32,225 bases of DNA from Streptomyces phaeofaciens. GTDB lineage: Bacteria; Actinomycetota; Actinomycetes; Streptomycetales; Streptomycetaceae. Each line of letters opens with the position of its first letter. Position 1 is the first letter of the stretch. Where the stretch lies: the NCBI RefSeq assembly GCF_014648915.1, contig NZ_BMSA01000054.1, forward strand, positions 1 through 32,225. Direction: 5' to 3'. Shown here one piece after another: positions 1-7,513 of the stretch. Under the pieces are notes generated by a model. It did not search any database. It was given only the letters and a program-made list of their open reading frames with translations, and was not told the DNA's origin. The position numbers and the translations under genes are program-made.

Positions 1-45
1 ACGTCAATCGCCAAGGCCGTCCTCACCCTGGAGTTGCAACGCTGA
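1..45 (+). CDS. C-terminal end of an unidentified protein, cut by the window edge
   Basis: The first frame reads TSIAKAVLTLELQR and then stops at 43-45. This may be the last 14 residues of a gene entering from the left. The stop lies just before the inverted-repeat element that begins at 52. The fragment is too short to assign to a family; given the surroundings a transposase is possible, but that is a guess. Confidence 0.3.
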   Translation, partial: TSIAKAVLTLELQR

Positions 46-51
46 AGAAGC

Positions 52-126
52 TCAGTGATTGGCCGCCCGGTGCCCCACGACGACCCGGCTGCCAATTAGG
101 AATTGCGAATGATCGCTGAGTAGGGA
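52..126. repeat. Left arm of 75-bp perfect inverted repeat
   Basis: It pairs base for base with 1392-1466. The outer end begins TCAGTGATTGGCC and is preceded by AAGC. The inner end lies 16 bp from the stop codon of the IS110-family gene, so it forms nearly all of the short downstream non-coding end. Confidence 0.85.
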
Positions 127-142
127 TTCCTAATGCTGTCTG

Positions 143-1333
143 TCAAGCGGGGAGAGCGGCGGGAGGCACGGTCTCGTAGGGCCGTCCGTCGCGTAGGAGT
201 GCCCAGAGGACGTTGACGCGGCGGCGGGCCAGGGCCAGGACGGCCTGGATGTGGCGCTTGCCCTCGGAGCGTTTGCGGTCGTAGAACCGGCGGGAGTCCT
301 CGCAAATTCGGATGCTGAAGAGTGCGGAGATGTAGAAGACTCGCTGGAGTCGGCGGTTGTAGCGTCGTGGGCGGCGGAGATTGCCGCTGATCTTCCCGGA
401 GTCGCGGGGAACGGGAGCAACGCCTCCGAAGCCGGCGAGGCGGTCAGGAGTGCCGAAAAGACTCATGTCGCCGCCGGTCGCGGCCAGGAACTCGGCACCG
501 AGAATCACGCCCAGCCCGGGCATGCTGGTGATCACTTCGAAGTCCCGATGCTCGCGAAACCGGGCCTCGATCGCCTTGTCGAGCTCGGCAACCTGCTGGT
601 TGAGGGCCATCACCTCCGCCGCCAGGGTGTGCACGAGTTGGGCGGTCAGTTTCTCTCCTGGCAGGCTGGTGTGCTGGCGCACGGCAGCTCCCCAAGCGGT
701 CTCGGCGAGCCGGTCAGGGCGCAGGACCTTGCGATTGCGCAGCCAGGTCTCGAGCCTCTTCTTGCCTGTCCGGCGCAGGGAGGCCGGGGTCTGGTAGCCG
801 GTGAGCAGCGTGAGCGGGCCGGTGTTGGTCAAGTCCAGGGCCCGCTCCAGGCCGGGGAAGATGTCGGTGAGTTGGGCGCGGAGCCGGTTGACGGTGCGGG
901 TGCGGTCGGCGACCAGGTCCATGCGTCGGCCGGTGAGGATCTTGAGGTCGGTGACCGTCTCGTCGCCAGTGCGTAAGCGTTGCAGGTCGCGGCGGATGCG
1001 GACCTGGTCGGCGATGACGGCGGCGTCCTTGGCGTCGGTCTTGCCGTCGCCGCGGTAGCTCTCGGAGGCGCGGTGGATGGCCCGGCCGGAGATGTAGTGC
1101 AGCGGCTGATCGTGGTTGAGGAGGATCGTGATGGCTAGGGCGGCTCCGCCGTCGGCCAGGTCGATGCCCCAGGTCACCTCGTCGCCCAGGGCCAGGACAT
1201 TGGTGAGGAGTTCGAGGAGTTCGGGTTCGTCGTTGGCGACGCGTCGGGACAGCAGCCGGTGGCCGCTCTCGTCGATCGCAACGCAGTGGTGATGGGTCTT
1301 GCCTGCGTCGATGCCGGCCCAGATTGCGGCCAT
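143..1333 (-). CDS. IS110-family transposase (DEDD recombinase)
   Basis: This 396-residue protein has full IS110-family length. The N-terminal RuvC-like DEDD domain shows GIDAGK (Asp9) near the start and the acidic motif DAKDAAVIAD near residue 105. The C-terminal IS116/IS110/IS902 domain contains MPGLGVILGAEF and GFGGVAPVPRDSGK, which includes the region of the conserved catalytic serine. No frameshift or internal stop is seen, so the enzyme may be active. IS110 enzymes catalyse excision and site-specific insertion of a circular intermediate, and several are guided by a structured RNA made from the element's non-coding end. Here the non-coding ends are short (91 and 133 bp) and consist mostly of the long inverted repeat. 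Confidence 0.93.
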   Translation of the reverse strand: MAAIWAGIDAGKTHHHCVAIDESGHRLLSRRVANDEPELLELLTNVLALGDEVTWGIDLADGGAALAITILLNHDQPLHYISGRAIHRASESYRGDGKTDAKDAAVIADQVRIRRDLQRLRTGDETVTDLKILTGRRMDLVADRTRTVNRLRAQLTDIFPGLERALDLTNTGPLTLLTGYQTPASLRRTGKKRLETWLRNRKVLRPDRLAETAWGAAVRQHTSLPGEKLTAQLVHTLAAEVMALNQQVAELDKAIEARFREHRDFEVITSMPGLGVILGAEFLAATGGDMSLFGTPDRLAGFGGVAPVPRDSGKISGNLRRPRRYNRRLQRVFYISALFSIRICEDSRRFYDRKRSEGKRHIQAVLALARRRVNVLWALLRDGRPYETVPPAALPA

Positions 1334-1391
1334 GTGGTGCCTCCGCGCGGTGTGGTGACGGTGCCTCCCGACGGACGACCTCGCTGTCGAT

Positions 1392-1466
1392 TCCCTACTC
1401 AGCGATCATTCGCAATTCCTAATTGGCAGCCGGGTCGTCGTGGGGCACCGGGCGGCCAATCACTGA
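1392..1466. repeat. Right arm of 75-bp perfect inverted repeat
   Basis: It is the exact reverse complement of 52-126 and is followed by AAGC (1467-1470). It lies 58 bp upstream of the start codon of the IS110-family gene, so it occupies most of that gene's leader, where a guide RNA or promoter could be expected. Confidence 0.85.
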
Positions 1467-2009
1467 AAGCCACAAGTGGCAGAGCCTTTTGAACCACACC
1501 CGGCACCCCTGGGTGGGTGAACCATACGAGGGGCTCACCGCGTCCCGCAGAACAACGTAGGGAGCCCTTTCGGACCTGCCCTGGGGGTTTCCCCTTGAAC
1601 GTGGACACCCTAGACACTGGACCGTGAAGATTCAGAGAGCAGGAGTTCCCGTTGGGGAGTACGTCGACTGCGAAGTCAGGCCGCTCTGAAGGCCCGTGTG
1701 TCGGGTAGCCGGAGCACGTCACCGTACCCCGGCGGTGTAGACGCCGCCGCGCGGCGTTCACAACCGCAGACCGGCTTCAAGATCAACTCTTTGCCCCTTT
1801 GGGCGCCAGGTCCAACTGCCTAGCGGACATGCAGCCGCTCCAGCTGCAGCCAGGCGGCGCGGGCGTGCTCGCCGAGGCGTTGCTCGAGCGAGAGCCGGGT
1901 GTGTTCCGAAGGCGTCGGGCACGGCACCCATCCTGCCCGACAGGCCAGTCCCCGGATGAGGCAGGCTTCGGCCTGCCGTGATCCACTTCTCCCGATTGGC
2001 CTGTCTGCC
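1467..2009. other. Gene-poor stretch between two insertion elements
   Basis: No convincing gene is seen here. On the minus strand around 1815-1910 one frame reads EHTRLSLEQRLGEHARAAWLQLERLHVR and stops; it looks protein-like and may be the tail of a lost gene. Around 1600-1625 the sequence CCTAGACACTGGACC resembles a terminal sequence of an IS3-like element, but no partner end was found. Confidence 0.3.
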
Positions 2010-3175
2010 TTGCCCGTTGCCGCCGCCCGTCCGATAGTCCTGCGCGCCGCCGAGCGAGCGCGGCTGAAGCTGATGGCCTACGGCCACAAGACCGAGTACC
2101 GGCTGCGGATGCGTGCCCAGGTCGTGCTGCACGCCGCGCGCGGGCGCTCGAACGCGCGGATCGCCCGTGAGACGGGGCTGCACCTGGACACCGTGCGCAC
2201 CTGGCGCGGCCGCTTCGCCCGGCACGGGCTGGCGGGCTTGAGCGACCGCCGGCGCTCTGGGCGCCCACTCCGCTTCACTGCACTGCAGACCGCGCAGGTC
2301 AAGGCCCTGGCCTGCCAGCTGCCTGCCGAGAGCGGCACCCCGCTGGCGCACGGGACGTGTCCGGAACTGGCCCGCGAAGTCGTCGCTCGGGCGATCGCCG
2401 ACTCCATTTCCGCCTCGACCGTGCGCCGCTGGCTGGCCGACGACGCGATCAAGCCCTGGCAGCACCGTTCCTGGATCTTCATCACCGACCCCGACTTCCG
2501 GGTCAAGGCCGAGCGGGTGCTCGGCTTGTACGCCCGCACCTGGCAGGGCGTCCAGCTCGGCGAGGACGAGTACGTCATCAGCGCGGACGAGAAAACCTCC
2601 TCCACGCCCGCTGCCGCTGCCACCCCACCCTCGCCCCCGGCCAGGCCCGCGCGATGCGCGTCAACCACACCTACGGACGCGGCGGCGCTCTGGCCTACCT
2701 CGCCGCCTACGACGTCCACGCCGCGAAAGTGTCCGGCCGCACTGAGCCACGCACCGGCATCGCCCCGTTCATGAACCTGGCCACCCAGGTCATGAGCATC
2801 GAGCCCTACGCCAGCGCGAAGCGCGTGTTCTGGACCGTCGACAATGGCTCCTCCCACCGCGGCAAAAAGGCCGCCGACCGCCTGGCCGCCGCCTTCCCGA
2901 ACGCGGTGATGGTCCACACCCCCGTGCACGCTTCGTGGTTGACCCAGGTGGAGATCTACTTCTCCGTCGTGCAGCGCAAGGTCGTCTCGCCCAACGACTT
3001 CACCGACCTCGCCCAGGTCGCCGACCGGCTCCGAGCCTTCGAAGACCGCTACAACGCCACAGCACAGCCGTTCCAGTGGAAGCTCACCACCTCCGACCTG
3101 GAAGATCTGCTGGCCAGGCTCGACAGGTGCACCGCCGATCACCAGGAAGAATCCTCCGCCGAGCCAGCTACATGA
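2010..3175 (+). pseudogene. IS630-family transposase, frameshifted
   Basis: The first part has a helix-turn-helix (GRSNARIARETGLHLDTVRTW) followed by a second DNA-binding segment and the start of the DDE domain, ending at SADEKTS. The reading frame then shifts near 2598-2608 and continues as LHARCRCHPTLAPGQARAMR, with the catalytic region WTVDNGSSHRGKKAADRL and the final HASWLTQVEIYFSVVQRKV. That is the normal order for IS630 transposases (Asp in SADEK, Asp in VDNGS, Glu in QVEIY), so a one-base change split one gene of about 385 residues. The start at TTG 2010 (LPVAAARPIVL) is a guess from family alignment; ATG 2073 is the first ATG. Programmed frameshifting is known in some IS630 relatives, so it is not certain that the gene is dead. 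No terminal repeats were found. Confidence 0.85.
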
Positions 3176-3246
3176 TCAACCCCCGAAGAACTTCCGGATC
3201 GGACCACTTAGTTCGGCCAACACACCGCAGGTCCAAAGCTATCCTC

Positions 3247-3528
3247 ACTACGAGAAAAGTCGGTCAAGTTCCGGCGGTGCGTGAAGAACGTGCACGCTGG
3301 CGAGCGAGTCCACTGGCTCCCCCGCTATCACACCTCGGACAACGCCCTGCGCAGCAACAACTTCTGGCTCTTCGACAGCCGCGTATCCGGTGGGGCCACT
3401 TCACAGACAACGGCGCCATGATCGGCCATGAGCTCTCCGAGGACCCCGTGGCCGCCAAGCTGTGTGCTGAGGCATTCGACGCCGTATGGTCGCGTGCCGT
3501 CCCCCACAGCCAGTACCAGATCCACTGA
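3247..3528 (+). pseudogene. DUF6879-like protein, C-terminal remnant
   Basis: One frame reads KFRRCVKNVHAGERVHWLPR and NNFWLFDSRV. After a frameshift near 3390 another frame reads HFTDNGAMIGHELSEDP, KLCAEAFDAVWSRAVPHSQY and stops at 3526-3528. This is the usual C-terminal half of the actinobacterial DUF6879 family, whose genes commonly sit next to an XRE/DUF5753 regulator, as here. The N-terminal half is missing, probably lost when the IS630 element upstream inserted or rearranged. The molecular function of the family is unknown to me. Confidence 0.7.
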
Positions 3529-4050
3529 CAGAAGGCACCGGCAGCCACCTCTTGCCCGCCTCGCTGTCCTCGTCTGCCCACGCCATACTGGAAGCCGTCG
3601 TCCATCGGTTGCGCGACCTCCGCAAAGAAGCCAGCCTGACGGTCGTCCAGCTGGCTGCCGCGCGCAGCTGGCAGTACTCCAAGACGTCCCGCATCGAAAA
3701 CGCCCTCACCGGCCGTCGGCCAACGACATCCGCCGCTGGTGCTGCACCGCCACCCACGCCGGCGACCAGGCGAGGGATCTCATCGTCCAGTCCATCAACG
3801 CCGAGTCGATGTACCGGCATGCGCGATCAGCTCCGCGTCGGACTCCGACACATCCCAGGAAGCCCGTGTACAGACCTTCCGGGCCACGGAGTGCTTCCGC
3901 ATGTACTCCTCCAGCCTCATACCCGGCCTGCTCCAGACCGAGGGCTATGCGCTCGCAGTTCTCCAACTCGCCGTCGTCGTCCACGACCTGCCCCACGACG
4001 ACATTGCGGAAGCCGCGCACTCCCGCGCCGGGGTAGCCGACGTCCATCAG
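3529..4050 (+). pseudogene. XRE-family regulator with DUF5753 domain, frameshifted
   Basis: The first frame contains a typical XRE helix-turn-helix: LRDLRKEASLTVVQLAAARS followed by QYSKTSRIENALTG. A frameshift near 3715 leads to SANDIRRWCCTATHAGDQARDL. A further shift leads to the DUF5753 signature FRMYSSSLIPGLLQTEGYAL and DLPHDDIAEAAHSRAGVADV. Homology fades near 4050, so the gene is also truncated. The expected DUF6879 partner is directly upstream, with the start probably overlapping its stop. Proteins of this class are putative DNA-binding regulators acting with a small partner; this copy looks inactive. Confidence 0.72.
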
Positions 4051-4198
4051 CGCATCACGTACCGCTGTCAGCCCGTCCGTGCCGAGCCCGTTGTTGGCAC
4101 GCGCCAGAACTACGAGGGTCGGTGTGTCAGGCAGACCGTGCAGCTGGCCGCGGAGGTGGGTGGCGATCTCATTGGGATCGCAGGGCAGAGCGACGGTC
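4050..4198 (-). other. Protein-like minus-strand fragment next to the CRISPR array
   Basis: On the minus strand a frame reads VETVALPCDPNEIATHLRGQ, LHGLPDTPTLVVLARANNG and LGTDGLTAVRDALMDVGYPG. The composition looks like a genuine protein rather than a shadow of the XRE gene, which has lost homology by this point. No family is recognised. It has no start of its own, because the frame runs straight into the CRISPR repeats. It is either a remnant joined to the array or a chance open frame. Confidence 0.3.
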
Positions 4199-4349
4199 TC
4201 CACCAGAACCGCTCGCGCGGCGAGCACGTCACTGTGGTGCCGAGTTCGGTGAGCCGCGTGGGACCATCCCCGCTCGCGCGGGGAGCAGGTAGTAGCGCGA
4301 TCTGAGCGCGCCCATGGAGTGGGACCATCCCCGCTCGCGCGGGGAGCAA
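4199..4349 (-). CRISPR. Mini CRISPR array, type I-E-like, two intact repeats plus one degenerate
   Basis: Two 29-bp repeats start at 4260 and 4321. They differ only at the last base and share GGGACCATCCCC followed by GCTCGCGCGGGGAGCA. A third, degenerate copy starts at 4199 (about 22 of 29 matches). The three starts are exactly 61 bp apart, giving two 32-bp spacers (4228-4259 and 4289-4320), the standard type I-E geometry. Read on the minus strand, the repeat has the GTGCTCCCCGC...GGGGATGGTCCC form common in actinomycetes. The degenerate copy marks the leader-distal end, so the leader should lie beyond 4350. No cas gene is in the window. Confidence 0.9.
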
Positions 4350-4423
4350 CCTGGTCTACCTGGGATTCTACCAGCGGCATGGCGAGTTCCGGAGTCTTTC
4401 ACTTAATCCAACAATCTGCGCTT
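4350..4423 (-). promoter_or_regulatory. Possible CRISPR leader
   Basis: This stretch lies on the expected leader side of the array and is clearly richer in A and T than its surroundings (for example CTTAATCCAACAATCTGC, 4403-4420). Leaders of type I-E arrays are AT-rich and carry the promoter. It is short, because an IS5-like transposase fragment begins at 4424, so the leader may be truncated. Confidence 0.3.
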
Positions 4424-4624
4424 TTAGTCTCCAATAGCTAGCGCCACCCTCCGAAGCGTAAACCTGCTTCGGAAGGTGGTGTCGTGTTCGCGGCCCGGCC
4501 TCACCGGCGAGACGCAGATCGGCCAGCCCTCCGGGGTGGCGATGATCTGCACGTTTCCTCCGTGGTGCTTGCTGGCTGCCTGGCCGTCACCGCCCTCGTG
4601 CTGCACCGCCAGAAACGACTCCAA
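4424..4624 (-). pseudogene. IS5-like (DDE_Tnp_4) transposase fragment
   Basis: The minus strand reads SKHHGGNVQIIATPEGWPIC and VSPVRPGREHDTTFRSRF. This matches the central DDE_Tnp_4 region, where a transposase reads K(H)..G.NVQ....PDGWPLW.SPV.PG..HD. Only about 65 residues survive, so both ends of the gene are missing. It abuts the probable CRISPR leader. Confidence 0.65.
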
Positions 4625-4868
4625 CGGCCGTAGTGCCGCCGAGCGAGTACACCCTCTCTACCGCCCTCGATTGGAGGATGTTCTCGCTGCCAGGGATTCG
4701 GTCACTCTCCGTGTCCATGAAGGAACAGCTGTTCTCTCGCTACTCAAGGACACGTATCTCATTGCGTGTGGCGCGTGGCAGGCCCGGCCTGAACGTGCCT
4801 GCGCCGCAAGATCAAGGAAGCGAACAGCCTCGGCCCGACCGTTCGCTTCGAGCCCATCCTTGTGCTCT

Positions 4869-5420
4869 TCACTCTGCGGCCGGCGCCTCCTCCGCTTCGA
4901 ACTCGACGTCCAGGTGCGGATCGAACGCGTTCGGGCGTACGGTCAGCTCTGTGGTGGCGTAGGTGCCGAACCGCATGAGTTGGTTGGTCAGGTACGGGCT
5001 GATCGCGGCCAGATCCTCCCCGGTGATCTGCCAATACTCCGCCTGGAGACCGCGGATCACGTTCATGAGGTCCAGAGTCGTATGAAAAATGACGCAGTTG
5101 GCAAGTAAAGACGTCACTTCACTGCCTTCTCCTGCTCGACCGGGTCGTTGTCGGCAATCACGCCGCCGTTGCAGAACGCCAGCCAGTCGGTGAAGTTGTT
5201 GAAGGACTCGACCTTGTTTGGTGGCCGCTGCGTCACCCGGCGGCACAGAGACGAGTCCGAGATGAACCGCAGCATCTGCACGGTGGCGACAGCGCGGCCC
5301 ACCGCGCGGGAGGCCCGGTAGATCTGGTTGCGCTTGGAGCTGCTGCCCAGGCGCCGCAGCAGCAGCGGGGAGGCCAGGATGCCCTCGCGGATCGCGATGC
5401 TAACGCGCCTGAGATCGCGC
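4869..5420 (-). pseudogene. Tn3-family transposase TnpA, C-terminal remnant, frameshifted
   Basis: The minus strand first reads HWRDLRRVSIAIREG, LRRLGSSSKRNQIYRASRAV, CRRVTQRPPNKVESFNNFTD and VIADNDPVEQEKAVK. After a frameshift near 5115 it reads LLANCVIFHTTLDLMNVIRG, EDLAAISPYLTNQLMRFGTY and AFDPHLDVEFEAEE, then stops. These are the characteristic last 170-180 residues of a Tn3 TnpA, including the conserved NK.E.FN and DNDP.EQEK motifs. The other roughly 800 residues are absent. No 38-bp Tn3 terminal repeat was identified beyond the stop. Confidence 0.82.
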
Positions 5421-5660
5421 CAGTGGGCCTCGCCAGCGCCACGGCCCGCTGGGCGGCAAGCCGCCGCGCCGCCTGACGACGGGCATTTTCCCGCCGGGAA
5501 CGGCGCCGGAGCCCCGTCCGGGCCCGTGGCACGAGGTCGGCGGGGTCGATCCGCTCCACCACCGTCCGGTAGGTGCCGATCATCCGCTTCACCAGCGCCT
5601 GCTGCTGCTTGCGGATCTCCTCCAGCTCGTCCTTCTGCAGGGAGCCGGATGGCTTGGAGT
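5421..5660 (-). other. Highly basic helical fragment, unidentified
   Basis: Between the Tn3 remnant and the next IS5 fragment, one minus-strand frame reads LQKDELEEIRKQQQALVKRM, IGTYRTVVERIDPADLVPRA and a long Arg/Ala-rich tail. It looks like part of a real coiled-coil or basic helical protein. It has no clear start or stop and no family is recognised. Confidence 0.3.
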
Positions 5661-5684
5661 CGGCTGAATTCGCTCTGTTGTGTC

Positions 5685-5935
5685 ACAGGAAAGTGGGCCA
5701 GCATCGGCTTCAGTGCGCGGCTGTCGTGGCTGTTGGCAGCCGAGAGAGCGACATGGAGGGACAGCCCGGCTGCATCGGACAAGGTTGCATCCTGGAGCCT
5801 GGCTTACCTCGGTACTTCGACTCTTTTGGGCCCGCACGTGTGTCGAGTCCACCACCCGCGAGAGGTCCACCAGGCCCTGCACATCCAGGAATTGCAGCAC
5901 CGTTGGCGTGTTGGTCAGTAGGTTTTCCTGGCAGG
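5685..5935 (-). pseudogene. IS5-family transposase fragment
   Basis: The minus strand reads VLQFLDVQGLVDLSRVVDST and HVRAQK. After frame changes it continues SDAAGLSLHVALSAANSHDS, RALKPMLAHFP. These correspond to the first catalytic Asp region (VDST/SHVRA.K) and the following GLPL.V.LSAAN.HDS..L.P block of IS5/IS427-type transposases. The segment between the two blocks is out of frame and the ends are missing. Confidence 0.7.
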
Positions 5936-6578
5936 CTCTGCTGCCGTGCTTCGGTGCGTCGAAGCCGACGGTAAACTGCCGTGTCCTGATGTGGTCACGC
6001 GCCGGTTGGGGGACGTCTGCTAAATGATCACAGCGAATACCGCCTCATCATCGATGTTCGTTACCCCGCCACACTGAGGACGCACCCGTGCCAGGGGCAG
6101 CAACTCCCGGGTTCTCCCACAAACCCTCAGGGACGATCCAATCTCATCCCACTCCCCATGATTGGCCTAGCAACCAACCAGCCTGCAGGAAACGGTCTGA
6201 GCCGCTCTTCAGGCGCAGTGCGGGCACACTCCGGATCTTGGCCTACTTCGACCGTTCAATGGCCATTCCATAGCTTGCCGCCCCTCCGGCGGACCAGACC
6301 ACAGCCAGCACAAACTAGGGCACGAAAGGCAGCACGACGCAGCAGGCTCTCTCCCCCCGTTCAGCGATCCTGATGTGCCGATCCGACGTGTCGCACGAGA
6401 GCAACTGTCCGACGACGACAAACCTGCGCCCCTTAGATCGGCTCGATTCCACCTCCACAGACACATGTAGATACTGCCCATGCGCCTGAGAGACGGCCGC
6501 TAATCACACCTCAGCTATCATTGCTCGGCGTCTGGTACACACGTGTGTCGTTTCCCGTAGTGAGAGGCCTCGTCTAAC
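5936..6578. other. Intergenic stretch without a recognisable gene
   Basis: No frame here shows a recognisable domain or a convincing start with a ribosome binding site. The left third may still belong to the IS5 fragment on the minus strand (a frame reading ARDHIRTRQFTVGFDAPKHG continues into it). The right end carries the upstream region of the oxidoreductase gene. Confidence 0.4.
6537..6548. promoter_or_regulatory. 12-bp perfect palindrome upstream of the oxidoreductase gene
   Basis: ACACACGTGTGT is a perfect palindrome ending 30 bp before the ATG at 6579. The position suits an operator or a regulator half-site pair, but the composition is simple and could arise by chance. Confidence 0.3.
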
Positions 6579-7487
6579 ATGAATGTTGGCTTTATCGGCA
6601 TGGGGGTCATGGGCCAGCCGATGGCGCTGCGTCTGGCTCGCTCCGGCACGCCTTTAGTGGTGTGGAACCGCACGGCCGCTCGGTCCGCGCCCGTGCATAA
6701 AGCCGGGGCCCAGATGGCCTCGCATCCCGGCGAAGTCTTCGCCGAGGCGGATGTGATCCTGCTGATGCTGGCCGACGAGCACGCCGTCGACGCCGTCCTG
6801 GGGCGCGGCAAGGAGCGTTTCACCGTCCGAGTCGCAGGCAGGACGGTGGTTCACATGGGGACCACCTCACCCGGATACTCGCGTGCTCTGGAGACCGAAA
6901 TCCGCGCGGCCGGCGGACGCTACGTGGAGGCCCCGGTCTCAGGGTCCCGCATCCCTGCGGAGGACGGCACGCTGGTCGCACTGCTGGCTGGCGACGTACA
7001 AGCCGTAGACACTGTGCGGCCGGTCCTCGCGCCCCTGTGCCAGGAGACGTTCTTCTGCGGTGACGCACCAAACGCGACGCTGATGAAGCTGTCCGTGAAC
7101 CTGTACTTGATAGCCCTGGTGACCGGACTAGCTGAGGCATATCACTTCGCGGACCAGCTGCAAGTCGACCGGACCCTGTTCTTCGACGTCCTGGCGGCGA
7201 GCCCGATGGCGAGTCCGGTATCCCGCATGAAGGCGCCCAAGCTGCTCGCGGAGAACTTCGAGGTTCAAGCGGCGGTCCTGGACGTCCTGAAGAACAACCG
7301 GCTCATCGCCCACACGGCCCGCTCGTCCGGCGTCTCCTCCCCGCTGCTCGACACATGTCACACGCTGTTCGCGGAGACGGCGGAAATGGGCTACGGCGCC
7401 AGCGACGTGATGGCCGTCCTACGCGCACTCGAAGCCCGCACGGACCAGATGGTGTCTGACATCACCTTCGCATCGTCCACCCGCTGA
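6579..7487 (+). CDS. NAD(P)-dependent oxidoreductase, 3-hydroxyisobutyrate dehydrogenase family
   Basis: This 302-residue protein has normal length for the beta-hydroxyacid dehydrogenase family. The N-terminal Rossmann motif is GFIGMGVMG (residues 4-12). The substrate-binding signature APVSGS lies at 118-123. The catalytic lysine is Lys170 in LMKLSVN, with Asn174 in the expected place. The C-terminal NAD-binding_11 helical domain is complete. Such enzymes oxidise a beta-hydroxyacid to the semialdehyde or keto acid, or reduce in the reverse direction; the substrate cannot be read from the sequence. The gene is followed after 26 bp by an acyl-CoA ligase on the same strand, so the two probably form an operon that activates and oxidises an organic acid. 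Confidence 0.88.
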   Translation: MNVGFIGMGVMGQPMALRLARSGTPLVVWNRTAARSAPVHKAGAQMASHPGEVFAEADVILLMLADEHAVDAVLGRGKERFTVRVAGRTVVHMGTTSPGYSRALETEIRAAGGRYVEAPVSGSRIPAEDGTLVALLAGDVQAVDTVRPVLAPLCQETFFCGDAPNATLMKLSVNLYLIALVTGLAEAYHFADQLQVDRTLFFDVLAASPMASPVSRMKAPKLLAENFEVQAAVLDVLKNNRLIAHTARSSGVSSPLLDTCHTLFAETAEMGYGASDVMAVLRALEARTDQMVSDITFASSTR

Positions 7488-7513
7488 GCAAACATTCCCA
7501 CGTGAGGAGTCAC

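Larger units (their letters stand above)
52..1466 (-). mobile_element. IS110-family gene enclosed by 75-bp perfect inverted repeats, flanked by AAGC
   Basis: Bases 52-126 are the exact reverse complement of 1392-1466 (75 of 75 positions by eye). The four bases outside each arm are AAGC (48-51 and 1467-1470), which looks like a target-site duplication. The only gene inside is an IS110-type recombinase. IS110 elements normally have no long terminal inverted repeats and leave no duplication, so this boundary is unusual. Either the unit is an atypical IS110 relative, or an IS110 sits inside another inverted-repeat element. The left arm also starts a small hairpin (ATTAGGAAT at 95-103 with ATTCCTAAT at 126-134). 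Confidence 0.65.

Noticed and set aside
251..976. Long plus-strand open frame of 241 codons
   Set aside because: It lies entirely antisense to the IS110 transposase, whose motifs are clear. It is a GC-bias shadow with no domain of its own.
2078..3142. Minus-strand open frame of 354 codons over the IS630 gene
   Set aside because: It is Gly/Val-rich and has no motif, whereas the opposite strand shows a well-ordered DDE transposase.
4260..4380. Minus-strand protein with repeated RASGDGPT and SPRERGWS-like segments
   Set aside because: These are the typical translation artefacts of type I-E CRISPR repeats, not a protein.
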